DNA from: Pseudomonas sp. R76
GTDB taxonomy: Bacteria > Pseudomonadota > Gammaproteobacteria > Pseudomonadales > Pseudomonadaceae
NCBI RefSeq assembly: GCF_009834565.1
Contig: NZ_CP019428.1
Span: 3,844,001 to 3,908,000 of the forward strand
DNA length: 64,000 bases
Direction of reading: 5' to 3'
Positions within the stretch are counted from its first letter, which is position 1; each line of letters begins with the position of its first letter. Positions 8,068 to 16,895 of this stretch are shown piece after piece. Position numbers and translations under genes: made by a program. Under the pieces are notes generated by a model. That model was given only the letters and a program-made list of their open reading frames with translations. It was not told the DNA's origin and did no database searches.

Positions 8068-9366
8068 CTACTTTTCGACGATGGCGGTAATGCCCAGCCC
8101 GCCCGCCGCGCAGATCGAAATCAGGCCACGCCCGCCGCCATTTTCATGGATGGTTTTGGCCAGCGCCGCCAATTGCCGGCCGCCGGTCGCCGCAAACGGG
8201 TGACCACAACCGAGCGAGCCACCGTTGACGTTCATCTTGCTGCGGTCGATGGCGCCCAGCGGTGCGTCCAAGCCTAGTCGCTCGCGGCAATAATCGGCGT
8301 CTTCCCAGGCCTTGAGTGTGCACAGCACCTGGGCGGCAAACGCTTCATGGATTTCAAAGAAATCGAAGTCGGCAAAGCTCAAGCCTTCGCGTTTGAGCAT
8401 CCTCGGTACCGCATAGGCCGGGGCCATCAGCAGGCCTTCGGTGCCGTCGACAAAATTCACCGCCGCCGTCTCGCCGGTGCGCAGGTAGGCCAGCACCGGC
8501 AAGCCGTGTTCAGCGGCCCACGCTTCGCTGGCCAGCAGTACCACCGAGGCGCCATCGGTCAGCGGCGTGGAGTTGCCTGCCGTGAGCGTGCCGTTCTGGC
8601 GGTCGTAGGCGGGCGAGAGGCCCGCGAGCTTTTCCAGGCTGGCGTCGGCGCGCAGGTTGTTGTCGCGCGCCAGACCTCGATAAGGGCTGATCAAGTCGTC
8701 GAAAAAGCCGCGTTTATAGGCCGCATCCAGGCGTTGGTGACTGGTCAGGGTCAGCTCATCCTGGGCCAGGCGTTTGATCTGCCAGCGCTTGGCCATTTCT
8801 TCACAGTGTTCGCCCATGGACAAGCCGGTGCGCGGCTCGCCATTGCGCGGCAGCAACGGCTTGAAAAACATCGCCGGGCGCACCTTGAGCAACGCCTTGA
8901 GCTTGTCGCCCAAGCCCTTGGCGCGATTGGCCGCGAGCAAGGTATGGCGCAGGGATTCGTTGATGCCGATGGGCGCGTCGGAGGTGGTATCGGAACCGCC
9001 GGCAATGCCGACGTCGATCTGGCCCAGGGCGATTTTATTCGCCACCAGCAACGCCGCTTCCAGGCCGGTGCCGCAGGCTTGCTGCACATCGTAGGCCGGC
9101 GTGTCCGGCGACAAGGTGGTGGACAACAGCGACTCACGCGCCAAGTTGAAATCCCGCGAATGCTTGATCACCGCGCCGGCGGCGAACTCGCCCAGGCGCT
9201 GGCCGTGCAAATTGTAGCGGTCGACCAGGCCTTGCAACGCGGCGACCAGCAAGTCCTGGTTGCTGTCGTGGGCATACAGGGTGTTGGAGCGCGCAAACGG
9301 AATACGGTTGCCGCCGATAATCGCCACGCGGCGAACCGGGGCCGGGTTGAAACTGTAGTCACTCAT
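8068..9366 (-). CDS. Acetyl-CoA C-acyltransferase (FadI-type thiolase)
   Basis: A 432-residue thiolase for the last step of beta-oxidation. The acylated cysteine is in QQACGTGLEAAL, the active-site His in EIHEAFAAQ, the NGGSLGCGHPFAATGGRQ loop follows, and the second cysteine is in ISICAAGGLGI. The ATG at 9366 is chosen over an upstream TTG at 9384 because GGAAAGAGAG precedes it and TGATG overlaps the stop of the hydratase gene. Together with the hydratase and reductase it forms a trifunctional-like set. Confidence 0.9.
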   Translation of the reverse strand: MSDYSFNPAPVRRVAIIGGNRIPFARSNTLYAHDSNQDLLVAALQGLVDRYNLHGQRLGEFAAGAVIKHSRDFNLARESLLSTTLSPDTPAYDVQQACGTGLEAALLVANKIALGQIDVGIAGGSDTTSDAPIGINESLRHTLLAANRAKGLGDKLKALLKVRPAMFFKPLLPRNGEPRTGLSMGEHCEEMAKRWQIKRLAQDELTLTSHQRLDAAYKRGFFDDLISPYRGLARDNNLRADASLEKLAGLSPAYDRQNGTLTAGNSTPLTDGASVVLLASEAWAAEHGLPVLAYLRTGETAAVNFVDGTEGLLMAPAYAVPRMLKREGLSFADFDFFEIHEAFAAQVLCTLKAWEDADYCRERLGLDAPLGAIDRSKMNVNGGSLGCGHPFAATGGRQLAALAKTIHENGGGRGLISICAAGGLGITAIVEK

Positions 9367-10253
9367 CAACGGCTCTCTTTCCAAATAAATAAGCCACGCA
9401 TATGCGGTTTATCACCGGCCGCATTACGCACTTCGAACTCACGGCGCGGGCCGCTCGCCGGGCGGTTCCACAAAGCGACCTGGCCGGGCAGGAAGATCGG
9501 CAGCTTGAAGTCGCAATGGGCCTCAGCCGCCTCCAGCCCGCCGGGCGGTTGCTGCGCGGCCAATGCGCGCCCGAGGGTCCACATGCCGTGAGCGATGGCA
9601 CGGCGAAAGCCGAAGATTTTGGCGCCGATCAGCGAGGTGTGAATCGGGTTGAAATCCCCCGAGACCTTGGCAAACCGTCGGCCCAGGTCGGCAGGCAACA
9701 CCCAGCGCTGGGTGCGCAACAGGCCGTCTTCGTGCAACGGCAATACGTCCTCCCACGGCGCGCCGACCGGGTCTTTCACGTCGCGGCGCAGGTACAGGCT
9801 GTCGCTCTCCCACACCAGCGCGTCGGCGCTGTAGGCCCGCGTGGCAATACTCAGCGCCTGGCCCTTGGGGTGCGCCACCCAACGCTCGCAAAACACCTCC
9901 AGGCGCAAGGCCTGCCCCTCGTGCAGGCGCTGGTGCTGACGAATGCGATTGGCCAGGTGCACCATGCCGCTGGCCGGGTACGGGAAGCTTGGCCGCGTCA
10001 GTAACATCAGGTGCAACGGGAACGCCAACACATGCGGGTAGGACAACGGCACGCCCTGCTCGCGGCGAAAACCACAGGCGCGCCCGTACGCCGCGATGCC
10101 GCTGGCCGACAGTTCCACCGCCGCGCGCACCAGCCGTGCGTTGGGCAGTTGCGGCGCCGCGTCGAGCTTGGGCTTGCGCAGCGCGCGCACGCCGTCCAGC
10201 AGCAACTGGGTGCGCGACGGTGGCGGGTCGATTATCTGCGTCACGTAGTCCAT
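9366..10253 (-). CDS. MaoC-like acyl-CoA hydratase/dehydratase
   Basis: A 295-residue protein with a C-terminal hotdog hydratase-2 motif, SGDFNPIHTS...FGFRRAIAHGMW. The Asp and His are the expected catalytic pair of MaoC/(R)-specific enoyl hydratases. The N-terminal half looks like a second, degenerate hotdog domain. It would hydrate enoyl-CoA, or act in reverse on hydroxyacyl-CoA. It is 3 bases after the reductase stop and overlaps the thiolase start by one base, so the three genes are surely co-transcribed. Confidence 0.85.
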   Translation of the reverse strand: MDYVTQIIDPPPSRTQLLLDGVRALRKPKLDAAPQLPNARLVRAAVELSASGIAAYGRACGFRREQGVPLSYPHVLAFPLHLMLLTRPSFPYPASGMVHLANRIRQHQRLHEGQALRLEVFCERWVAHPKGQALSIATRAYSADALVWESDSLYLRRDVKDPVGAPWEDVLPLHEDGLLRTQRWVLPADLGRRFAKVSGDFNPIHTSLIGAKIFGFRRAIAHGMWTLGRALAAQQPPGGLEAAEAHCDFKLPIFLPGQVALWNRPASGPRREFEVRNAAGDKPHMRGLFIWKESR

Positions 10254-10256
10254 GGC

Positions 10257-11600
10257 TCAGGCTCCCAGCAGGCTTTGGCCGCACACGCGTACGACTTGGC
10301 CATTGATCGCGCCGGACGCCGGGTGCGCCAGCCAGGCGATCGTCTCGGCCACATCAATCGGCTGCCCGCCCTGGGACAGCGAATTCATGCGCCGCCCGGC
10401 CTCGCGAATCATCAGCGGAATCTTGGCCGTCATCTGCGTCTCGATGAACCCCGGCGCCACGGCATTCACCGTCACCTGCTGCGCCGCCGCCAAGGGCGCC
10501 AGGCCTTGCACCAGGCCAATCACGCCGGCCTTGGAAGTGGCGTAGTTGCTTTGCCCGAGGTTACCGGCAATGCCCGAAATCGACGACACGCACACGATGC
10601 GCCCACCGGGATTGAGCCCTTGGCTATGCAGCAACGCATTGCTCAGTTGTAACGGCGCTTCCAGATTCACCGCCAGCACACTGCGCCACGCGGCCTCGGT
10701 CATCTTGGCGATGGTTTTGTCGCGGGTAATACCGGCGTTGTGCACCACCACGTCGAACGCGCCGTACTGGCTGACATGCGCCTGCAACAGCGCGGCCGCA
10801 TCCGTGGCGGTGATGTCCAGCGGCAAGGCGGAGCCGTTCACGCTGCTGGCGGCTTGCTGCAACGCGTCCTGGGCTTGGGGCACGTCGACGCACACCACGT
10901 GGGCGCCATCGCGGGCCAGCACCTGGGCGATGGCCAAACCAATGCCACGGGACGCGCCGGTGACCAGGGCACGGCGGCCGGCGAAGGGTTTGTCCCCGTT
11001 GACGGTTGGGTGGCCGTCCACCGGTTTCTCCAGGCGCACCACTTGCCCGGACACATAGGCCGAACGGCGCGACAGAAAGAAGCGCAGGCTGCTGTCCAGG
11101 GCGTCTTCGGCGCCCGGCGCGACATAGAGCAATTGCACGGTAATCGCCCGGCGCAATTCCTTGGCCAGCGACCGCACCAGGCCTTCAAGGGCGCGTTGAG
11201 CGATGGCTTGGGGCAAGTCCTGGCAATGTTCCGGCGCCGTGCCGAGCACCACCACGCGGCCATGCTGGCCGAGGCGTTTGGCGTTGGTATGGAAGAACAC
11301 GTAAAGCTCATCGAGCTGCTGCAGGTCGAGCACTGCGGTGGCGTCAAACACCGCGCCTTGCACCTTGACCGTGGACGGCGCCTTGAGAGTGGCCGGGGTG
11401 GCGGCGACGGTGTCGGTGGCGGCGAAAATCTGCTGCACCTGCGCGGTCAGCCGCCCTGCCCCGGCAACAATCACCGGGTTGGCGAGACCTTGCTGGCCGC
11501 TGCGATGGCGTTGCAGCGGCAAGGGTTGCGGCAGGCCGATGGCCTGGGCCAGGCGCCGGCCCCAGGGGGAATTGACGAAAGATAGGTAGCTGTCACTCAT
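10257..11600 (-). CDS. 3-oxoacyl-(ACP/CoA) reductase, high-molecular-weight FabG type
   Basis: A 447-residue protein. The C-terminal half is a classical SDR with RRALVTGASRGIGLAIAQVL near residue 210, VVHNAG, a serine region and YATSKAGVIGL, the Tyr-Lys catalytic pair. The N-terminal 200 residues form a second Rossmann-like, catalytically empty domain, as in FabG4-type reductases. Pairing with MaoC and thiolase suggests oxidation of (R)-3-hydroxyacyl-CoA, or the reverse. A REP block separates it from fadE. Confidence 0.88.
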   Translation of the reverse strand: MSDSYLSFVNSPWGRRLAQAIGLPQPLPLQRHRSGQQGLANPVIVAGAGRLTAQVQQIFAATDTVAATPATLKAPSTVKVQGAVFDATAVLDLQQLDELYVFFHTNAKRLGQHGRVVVLGTAPEHCQDLPQAIAQRALEGLVRSLAKELRRAITVQLLYVAPGAEDALDSSLRFFLSRRSAYVSGQVVRLEKPVDGHPTVNGDKPFAGRRALVTGASRGIGLAIAQVLARDGAHVVCVDVPQAQDALQQAASSVNGSALPLDITATDAAALLQAHVSQYGAFDVVVHNAGITRDKTIAKMTEAAWRSVLAVNLEAPLQLSNALLHSQGLNPGGRIVCVSSISGIAGNLGQSNYATSKAGVIGLVQGLAPLAAAQQVTVNAVAPGFIETQMTAKIPLMIREAGRRMNSLSQGGQPIDVAETIAWLAHPASGAINGQVVRVCGQSLLGA

Positions 11601-11649
11601 AGTAAGAATTCACTCACAACCGTGTCTTGCCGTGTAAACCCAATCAAGT

Positions 11650-11736
11650 GTGGGAGCTGGCTTGCTCGCGAATGCGGTCTACCCGATACATAGGTGTCAG
11701 CTGACCCACCGCTTTCGGGAGCAAGCCCCCTCCCAC
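11650..11736. repeat. REP inverted pair
   Basis: GTGGGAGCTGGCTTGCTCGCG faces a degenerate inverse arm ending CCCCCTCCCAC. It is preceded by CTTGCCGTGTAAACCCAATC and followed by GACCGTGTTCAT, the linkers also used in the array after kguD. Confidence 0.85.
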
Positions 11737-11805
11737 ATTGACCGTGTTCATTCAGTAAACGTATCCACTTGCACCACGGGTCTTGCCTTGTAAACCTCAC
11801 CCTTT

Positions 11806-11874
11806 GTGGGAGCTGGCTTGCCTGCGATGGCGGTGTGTCAGGTGAACCGCTATCGCAGGCAAGCCAGCTCCCAC
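11806..11874. repeat. REP inverted pair
   Basis: GTGGGAGCTGGCTTGCCTGCGATGG faces CTATCGCAGGCAAGCCAGCTCCCAC, almost a perfect inverse. It is preceded by CTTGCCTTGTAAACC. The pair lies just downstream of the fadE stop. Confidence 0.87.
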
Positions 11875-11892
11875 ATTTGAGTCGGGTTTCTC

Positions 11893-14418
11893 CTAGTTGA
11901 CCGAGGCGTTTTCGCTTTGGGGGGTGCGGCGTTTGGCCTTGGGCTCAAGAGCCTGTTGACGCTGCTGCAACGCTTCCAGCAAACCAAAGTCCTGCGGGAA
12001 GTCGTCGACCTGGATACCGTGGTCGGCGTATTCCACGTAACGGCCGAGCAGGCTGTCTTCGTCGTCGCTGATCAGGTCCAATGCCCGCGCCTTGACGCGC
12101 CAGCCGGTGAAGGCCGTGGCGGAAATCGGCATCGGCTCGATCAGGCCTTGCTTGACGGCGGACTTGAGCCGGGCGTCGATCAACTCGACTTGCGGAAGCA
12201 GGCGGAAACCCAATTCGCCGTAGGCCAACTTGTCGATTTCCGGCCGTGGGATGTAGGAATTGGCCAACAGGCGGTCGCGGGTTTCACCGGGGGTTTGCAC
12301 CACGTCAGCCACTTGGGCAAGCAAACGATCCGACGGTTTGCGCAGTGGGATACCCAACGGGAAACTCAAGCCGCGCACCACGGCTGCAGCGGCTTTCGAG
12401 GGGTAATTATCCAGCACTTCGGCCAGGGCCTCATGGGCTCGCAGCAACGCATCCTGGGCCGACCAGTGCACCAATGGCAGGTCGGCCTGGGGCCGCCCGT
12501 CATCCTCAAAGCGCTTGAGCACGCAGGACAGGATGTACAGCTGCGACAGAATATCGCCCAGGCGCCCGGTGATACTTTCCTTGCGCTTGAGCGCGCCGCC
12601 GAGCACGCCCATGGACACATCCGAAATCAACGCCAGCACCACCGACAGCCGATTGGCCTGGCGGTAGTAAGGCGCCAGCGCCGGGTCGGTGTTGGCCGGG
12701 GCGGAAAGCAGCCGCCCGCCAGTCAGCGAGTGCACCGCCGCACGTACGGTATTGGCCAGTACGAAACTCACATGGCCGAACATCGCGCTGTCGAAGGCTT
12801 CCAGCGCCTGGCGCCGGTCCGGGTTGCGCGCGGCTTCCATTTCACGGAACACATAAGGATGGCAGCGAATCAGGCCCTGGCCAAAGATGATCAGGCAGCG
12901 GGTCATGATGTTCGCGCCTTCCACCGTGATCGCAATCGGGCTTTGCTGGTAGGCACGGGCGAGGAAGTTGTTCGGCCCCATGCAGATGCCTTTGCCGGCA
13001 ACGATGTCCATGCCATCGTTGACGATGATGCGCGCACGCTCGGTGACGTGGTATTTGGCGATGGCCGAGATCACCGAGGGTTTCTCCCCCGCATCCAGCG
13101 ACGCCACCGACACTTTGCGCACCGCATCGCAGGCATACAAATGCCCGGCCATGCGCGCCAGCGGCGCCTGCACGCCTTCGAACTTGCCGATGGGCAGGCC
13201 GAACTGTTTACGCATCGCCGCGTAGGCGGTGGTGCCGCGTACCGCAACTTTGCCCAGGCCGACGTTGGCCGACGGCAAGGAAATCGCGCGCCCGGCGGCC
13301 AGGCATTCCATCAACATGCGCCAGCCGTTGCCGACTTGTTCGCGACCGCCGATCACCCATTCCAGCGGAATAAACACATCCTTGCCGGTGGTCGGCCCGT
13401 TCTGGAACACGGCATTCAGCGGCCAGTGACGACGGCCACTGTTCACACCGGGATGGGACGTCGGGATCAGCGCGCAAGTAATCCCCAACGAACCGGGCGC
13501 GCCCAGCAGACCGTCCGGGTCTTCAGCGCGAAACGCCAGGCCGAGCACCGTGGCGATCGGGCCAAGGGTGATGTAGCGCTTATCCCAGGTCACTTTGAAA
13601 CCCAGCACTTCCTCGCCTTCGTGCAGGCCTTTGCAGACAATGCCCAGGTCCGGAATCGCCCCGGCATCGGAGCCCGCGTACGGGCTGGTCAGCGCAAAGC
13701 AGGGGATGTCTTCACCGCGCGCCAGGCGTGGCAGGTAGTAATTGCGTTGGGCATCGGTGCCGTAATGCAGCAGCAGTTCGGCCGGGCCCAGGGAGTTGGG
13801 CACCATCACCGAAATCGCCGCCGCCGAGCAGCGCGTCGACAGCTTCATCACCACCTGCGAATGCGCATAGTGGGAGAAGCCTTTGCCGCCGTACTGCTTG
13901 GGAATGATCATGCCGAGGAACCCGGCGTCCTTGGTGTATTGCCAGCCTTCGGGGGACATGTCCTGCCAGACCTGGGTGGTTTCCCAGTCGTTGGCGATGT
14001 CGCACAGCGTCTCGACTTCGTTGTCGAGGAAGGCTTGTTCCTCGGCGCTGAGGCTGGCCGGTGCGGCCTTGAGCAAGCGGTCCCAGTTGGGTTGGCCGCT
14101 GAACAGCTCGGCGTCCCACCACACGGTGCCGGACTCGATAGCCGCGCGTTCGGTGTCAGACATCGCCGGCATGATCGTACGAAACAGGCCCAGGGCCTTG
14201 CTGGTCAACAACGCGCGGCGCAGCGGTTTGATCGCCAGCAGCAACGCGGGGGCCACCACCAACAGCGCCGCGACGGTGGCGCCCAACCCTGCGACCACAT
14301 TGAACAGATAACCAACCGCCAGCCAGATCACACCAGCGCCGAGCCACAGGGCGGCGGTGGCTTGTCGGTACGCCAGGGCAATCGCTGCTGCGAAACCCGC
14401 CAATAACCAGATAACCAT
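11893..14418 (-). CDS. fadE: Long acyl-CoA dehydrogenase (FadE type, membrane-anchored)
   Basis: An 841-residue acyl-CoA dehydrogenase, close to the length of the enterobacterial FadE type. Two or three hydrophobic N-terminal helices (residues 1-70, WLLAGFAAAIALAY onward) anchor it. The dehydrogenase core includes FALTSPYAGSDAGAIPD, GFKVTWDKRYITLGP and the long C-terminal extension typical of FadE. It catalyses the first step of beta-oxidation, passing electrons to ETF. The ATG at 14418 follows GAGGTATCCCC. The upstream region carries TTCAAAT-N6-TTGAAAT, the same element found before alkB. Confidence 0.92.
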   Translation of the reverse strand: MVIWLLAGFAAAIALAYRQATAALWLGAGVIWLAVGYLFNVVAGLGATVAALLVVAPALLLAIKPLRRALLTSKALGLFRTIMPAMSDTERAAIESGTVWWDAELFSGQPNWDRLLKAAPASLSAEEQAFLDNEVETLCDIANDWETTQVWQDMSPEGWQYTKDAGFLGMIIPKQYGGKGFSHYAHSQVVMKLSTRCSAAAISVMVPNSLGPAELLLHYGTDAQRNYYLPRLARGEDIPCFALTSPYAGSDAGAIPDLGIVCKGLHEGEEVLGFKVTWDKRYITLGPIATVLGLAFRAEDPDGLLGAPGSLGITCALIPTSHPGVNSGRRHWPLNAVFQNGPTTGKDVFIPLEWVIGGREQVGNGWRMLMECLAAGRAISLPSANVGLGKVAVRGTTAYAAMRKQFGLPIGKFEGVQAPLARMAGHLYACDAVRKVSVASLDAGEKPSVISAIAKYHVTERARIIVNDGMDIVAGKGICMGPNNFLARAYQQSPIAITVEGANIMTRCLIIFGQGLIRCHPYVFREMEAARNPDRRQALEAFDSAMFGHVSFVLANTVRAAVHSLTGGRLLSAPANTDPALAPYYRQANRLSVVLALISDVSMGVLGGALKRKESITGRLGDILSQLYILSCVLKRFEDDGRPQADLPLVHWSAQDALLRAHEALAEVLDNYPSKAAAAVVRGLSFPLGIPLRKPSDRLLAQVADVVQTPGETRDRLLANSYIPRPEIDKLAYGELGFRLLPQVELIDARLKSAVKQGLIEPMPISATAFTGWRVKARALDLISDDEDSLLGRYVEYADHGIQVDDFPQDFGLLEALQQRQQALEPKAKRRTPQSENASVN

Positions 14419-14512
14419 GGGGATACCTCTACTTGATCAGGGCATGGCCGATGCGCAGGCCACACGGAATGCGTTGCGCTGTAAAGCCACACTACAAACT
14501 TGAATGAAAAAA

Positions 14513-14532
14513 TTCAAATTTTGTTTTGAAAT
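14513..14532. promoter_or_regulatory. Shared candidate operator TTCAAAT-N6-TTGAAAT upstream of fadE
   Basis: The plus strand reads TTCAAAT, six bases, TTGAAAT, 95-114 bases upstream of the fadE start. An identical pair of half-sites with the same spacer length occurs 88-107 bases upstream of alkB. A second overlapping inverted repeat (TTGAAT...ATTCAA) sits at 14500-14517. The binding protein is unknown. Confidence 0.5.
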
Positions 14533-14551
14533 TATTATTTAATCCGTAGGC

Positions 14552-14577
14552 AAAAAAACAGGCTGAACAGGTCAGCC
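14552..14577 (-). terminator. Rho-independent terminator after the FadL-type gene
   Basis: On the minus strand GGCTGA-CCTGT-TCAGCC is followed by TG and seven T residues. This is a textbook intrinsic terminator about 100 bases after the outer-membrane channel gene and before the fadE promoter. Confidence 0.8.
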
Positions 14578-14614
14578 GGTTTCAGCCTTGAAGCAGCAAG
14601 CACGACGGACGCGC

Positions 14615-14656
14615 GTGTGAAGCAGCAGAAAGATGCGCTGACTGACTGCTTCACAC
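14615..14656. repeat. 11-bp inverted repeat downstream of the FadL-type gene
   Basis: GTGTGAAGCAG and CTGCTTCACAC are perfect inverse copies separated by 20 bases. They lie between the channel gene stop and the intrinsic terminator. The hairpin might protect the mRNA 3' end. Confidence 0.5.
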
Positions 14657-14677
14657 CTGCACGCACACGTTTACCGG

Positions 14678-16123
14678 TTAGAACATGTAAGTTGCCGACA
14701 GGCTGACCACCTCGCCTTTGCTGTCGACCTTGCCATTCAGGCGCGCGGCGCCCAGGCGGTCTTCGTTGACAGTCTTGAGCTTGACCTCTTCGACGAATTG
14801 CCGCGAATACGCGCCATCGATGCTCAAGCCCGGCACGGCCTTGATGTTGTAGCCAAAGCCCAGGGACGCGAAGTAACGGTCGCCGTCGGGGATCCGCGGG
14901 TCACGTGTGGAGTTGCGGGTTGGGGTCTGGTCGTACGCCACACCGGCACGCAGGGTGAAGTCGTCGGTGAGCTTATAGTCGCCGCCCAGCGAGTACATCA
15001 TCACGTCTTTGTACTTGTAGGGGATCGACACAATGGTGTTGCCGTCAGACTTCAACGTCAGCGCCTTGAACGACGACCACTGGGTCCACAACGCACTGGC
15101 GCCGAGGCTGAAGCGATCATTGAACACGTGCACCCAGTCGATGGCCGCCGTGGCCGGAATATCCAGTTGGGTGCTGGCGTTGGCGCCGTCCGGGAACAGT
15201 TTCAGGCCCGGATAGGCACGTTCGACCAGGGTCAGGCCATCGCCGCCGACGTCGGTCATCAGCAACCGGCTGCCGGGGTCCGCGTTGAACTTGTACTTGC
15301 CCTCCAGCTTGTTCTTGATCTTGGCGTGGTAGTTGAAGCCCACAGTGTCTTGATCGGTGGGTTTCCAGGCCATGCCGGCGAACCAGCCCACGGACGTATT
15401 GTCGACCTTGACCCGAATCAGCGATTGCCCAACCCCGGAAGGGAACGGGATGCCAAAGCCGCCCAAGCCCGGTGAAACCGCCGCCGCCGCGTACAGGTCG
15501 ACGTTCTGGCTGACAAACCCGCTGGTGTGTTGAACGATCGCGCCGCCGCCGATGGAGAACTGGTCATTGACCTTGAACGACAGCGAACCGGTCAGGCCCA
15601 CGGTTTCGATTTTGGTGTCTACGGCAAAGTCGCGGCCTTTCCAGTCAGGGTCCCACGTCGACTTCATGCCTTGGGGCACGACCTGGCTCAAGCCGAAACT
15701 GAAGCGATCATTAATCGGTATCACCAGGAACCCGGTGGGCAGCCATGCGGTGAAACCGCCCTCACCGCCGTCACCGGTACGCGGTGTGGACGTGACGCCG
15801 CCAAATTCGTCGAGTACGCCGACAGAGGCAGGATCACCTTTGTAGTCGTAGGCGTCGCCTTTGAACTTGATATTGACGCGCGCATAAATGACGTTCTGCT
15901 GCGCGATGGTTTGATCGATAAACGCCATGGCGGCGGGGTTGTTATAGGCGGAGGACGGGTCGTTCTTGAACAACGAACCACCGCCGAACGCACGGCCCCA
16001 CCCTTGAGCGCCGAACGTAGGAGTCGAGAAGCCGCCGGCGTGCACCGGCCCGGCTGCGACCATAAGCCCGCTCAAGATTGCCAGGCCGAGTAATGCCTGG
16101 GCCGGTTGTTTCTTATTATTCAT
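14678..16123 (-). CDS. FadL/TodX-family outer-membrane hydrocarbon or fatty acid channel
   Basis: A 481-residue outer-membrane protein. The signal peptide is about residues 1-30 (LLGLAILSGLMVAAGPVHA), followed by GGFSTPTFGAQGWGRAFGGGS and NNPAAMAFI, the N-terminal hatch motifs of FadL/OMPP1. It ends in an aromatic C-terminal residue (SATYMF), as expected for a beta-barrel. It probably admits alkanes or long-chain acids. The ATG at 16123 is favoured over 16153 because AAGGAGTGGAG precedes it. AATAATAA motifs flank the ribosome site. It lies downstream of alkB and the praB-like genes. Confidence 0.9.
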   Translation of the reverse strand: MNNKKQPAQALLGLAILSGLMVAAGPVHAGGFSTPTFGAQGWGRAFGGGSLFKNDPSSAYNNPAAMAFIDQTIAQQNVIYARVNIKFKGDAYDYKGDPASVGVLDEFGGVTSTPRTGDGGEGGFTAWLPTGFLVIPINDRFSFGLSQVVPQGMKSTWDPDWKGRDFAVDTKIETVGLTGSLSFKVNDQFSIGGGAIVQHTSGFVSQNVDLYAAAAVSPGLGGFGIPFPSGVGQSLIRVKVDNTSVGWFAGMAWKPTDQDTVGFNYHAKIKNKLEGKYKFNADPGSRLLMTDVGGDGLTLVERAYPGLKLFPDGANASTQLDIPATAAIDWVHVFNDRFSLGASALWTQWSSFKALTLKSDGNTIVSIPYKYKDVMMYSLGGDYKLTDDFTLRAGVAYDQTPTRNSTRDPRIPDGDRYFASLGFGYNIKAVPGLSIDGAYSRQFVEEVKLKTVNEDRLGAARLNGKVDSKGEVVSLSATYMF

Positions 16124-16133
16124 GCTCCACTCC

Positions 16134-16141
16134 TTATTATT
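16134..16141 (-). promoter_or_regulatory. Hfq/Crc-type motif at the FadL-type gene ribosome site
   Basis: The coding strand shows AATAATAA immediately before AGGAGTGG, with a second AATAATAA just after the start codon. Both match AAnAAnAA. Confidence 0.5.
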
Positions 16142-16184
16142 TTTATCCACCACGGCCGGACCTACCGTCCCTGGCTTTCCTCAA

Positions 16185-16208
16185 CAGGTGCCCCAACCGG
16201 GGCACCTG
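16185..16208 (-). terminator. GC-rich hairpin between the praB-like gene and the FadL-type gene
   Basis: A perfect 10-bp stem, CAGGTGCCCC...GGGGCACCTG, with a 4-base loop, 40 bases after the praB-like stop. No strong T run follows, so it may attenuate or process the transcript rather than fully terminate. Confidence 0.55.
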
Positions 16209-16246
16209 CATTTCAACGTGTGATCATCACGTCAAGCGCATTGCTA

Positions 16247-16759
16247 TCAAGGGTTTACAGTCAGCGATGGGGATGGAGCGGCGTTCAGAGCAGTAATTTT
16301 GCAGCTGCCGACGGTTTGCGCCGAAGGCACGGTGATTGCGTGGGTGTTGTTGTTGTAGAGCACGTTGATGGTGGTCGGGCTGCTGGAGCAGTTGCTGACG
16401 ATCTTGAAGTTCACGCCCGACACAGTGCCTGCGTACACGCCAGCCCCGGTTGAGGTAGAGGTTGGGGTCAAGGTCCAAGGCAGACCGAGCAGCACCGGCA
16501 CACCACACAGTGGGTTGGAACCACTGACCGACGCGCCAGTGATGGAGGCGGAGGAACCGTCGCCCGCTACGCTACCGGTAAACACGATGCTGCAAGAAAC
16601 CGCCGCACCGAACGACGCCGGTGACGACACTGCAATCGTGCCGCCTGGCGTGGTGAAGCCAGTGCCCGCTGGAGAAATGGTGGCCGCAGTGGCCATCGAA
16701 GCAGCACCCATGCAAACAGTCAGAGCAGTCAACGACACGAGAGTTTTCAAGCTTTTCAT
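16247..16759 (-). CDS. PraB-like secreted protein (alkane oxidation activator family)
   Basis: A 170-residue exported protein with a clear signal peptide (KTLVSLTALTVCMGAASMATA, cleaved near residue 25). The mature part is Ser/Thr/Gly-rich and beta-prone, starting ISPAGTGFTTPG. It has four cysteines in the mature part (SCSIVF, PLCGVP, NCSSSP, SCKITA) that could form two disulfides. This matches what I recall of PraA/PraB proteins described as stimulating alkane oxidation in P. aeruginosa. The ribosome site AGGAAAAACAATG includes AAAAACAA, a Crc-type motif. The neighbouring alkB supports the assignment. Confidence 0.72.
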   Translation of the reverse strand: MKSLKTLVSLTALTVCMGAASMATAATISPAGTGFTTPGGTIAVSSPASFGAAVSCSIVFTGSVAGDGSSASITGASVSGSNPLCGVPVLLGLPWTLTPTSTSTGAGVYAGTVSGVNFKIVSNCSSSPTTINVLYNNNTHAITVPSAQTVGSCKITALNAAPSPSLTVNP

Positions 16760-16895
16760 TGTTTTTCCTCACATGTTATGGCGATTCATTTCGCCAGGGG
16801 TAATGGCCATGATCGAGAGGTCACGGTGAAACTGCAGAACTTCCCTTTCCAGCCAAATCTCAATTCAATTACCGCACTCTTTATTCGATAACTTT

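Noticed and set aside
6994..8277. A 427-codon plus-strand frame opposite fadD and the thiolase
   Set aside because: It crosses two real genes on the other strand and has shadow-like composition (His/Gln/Val-rich).
11917..14406. An 829-codon open frame on the plus strand opposite fadE
   Set aside because: High-GC antisense shadow: rich in Arg, Gly, His and Gln, with no domain; the opposite frame encodes a textbook FadE.
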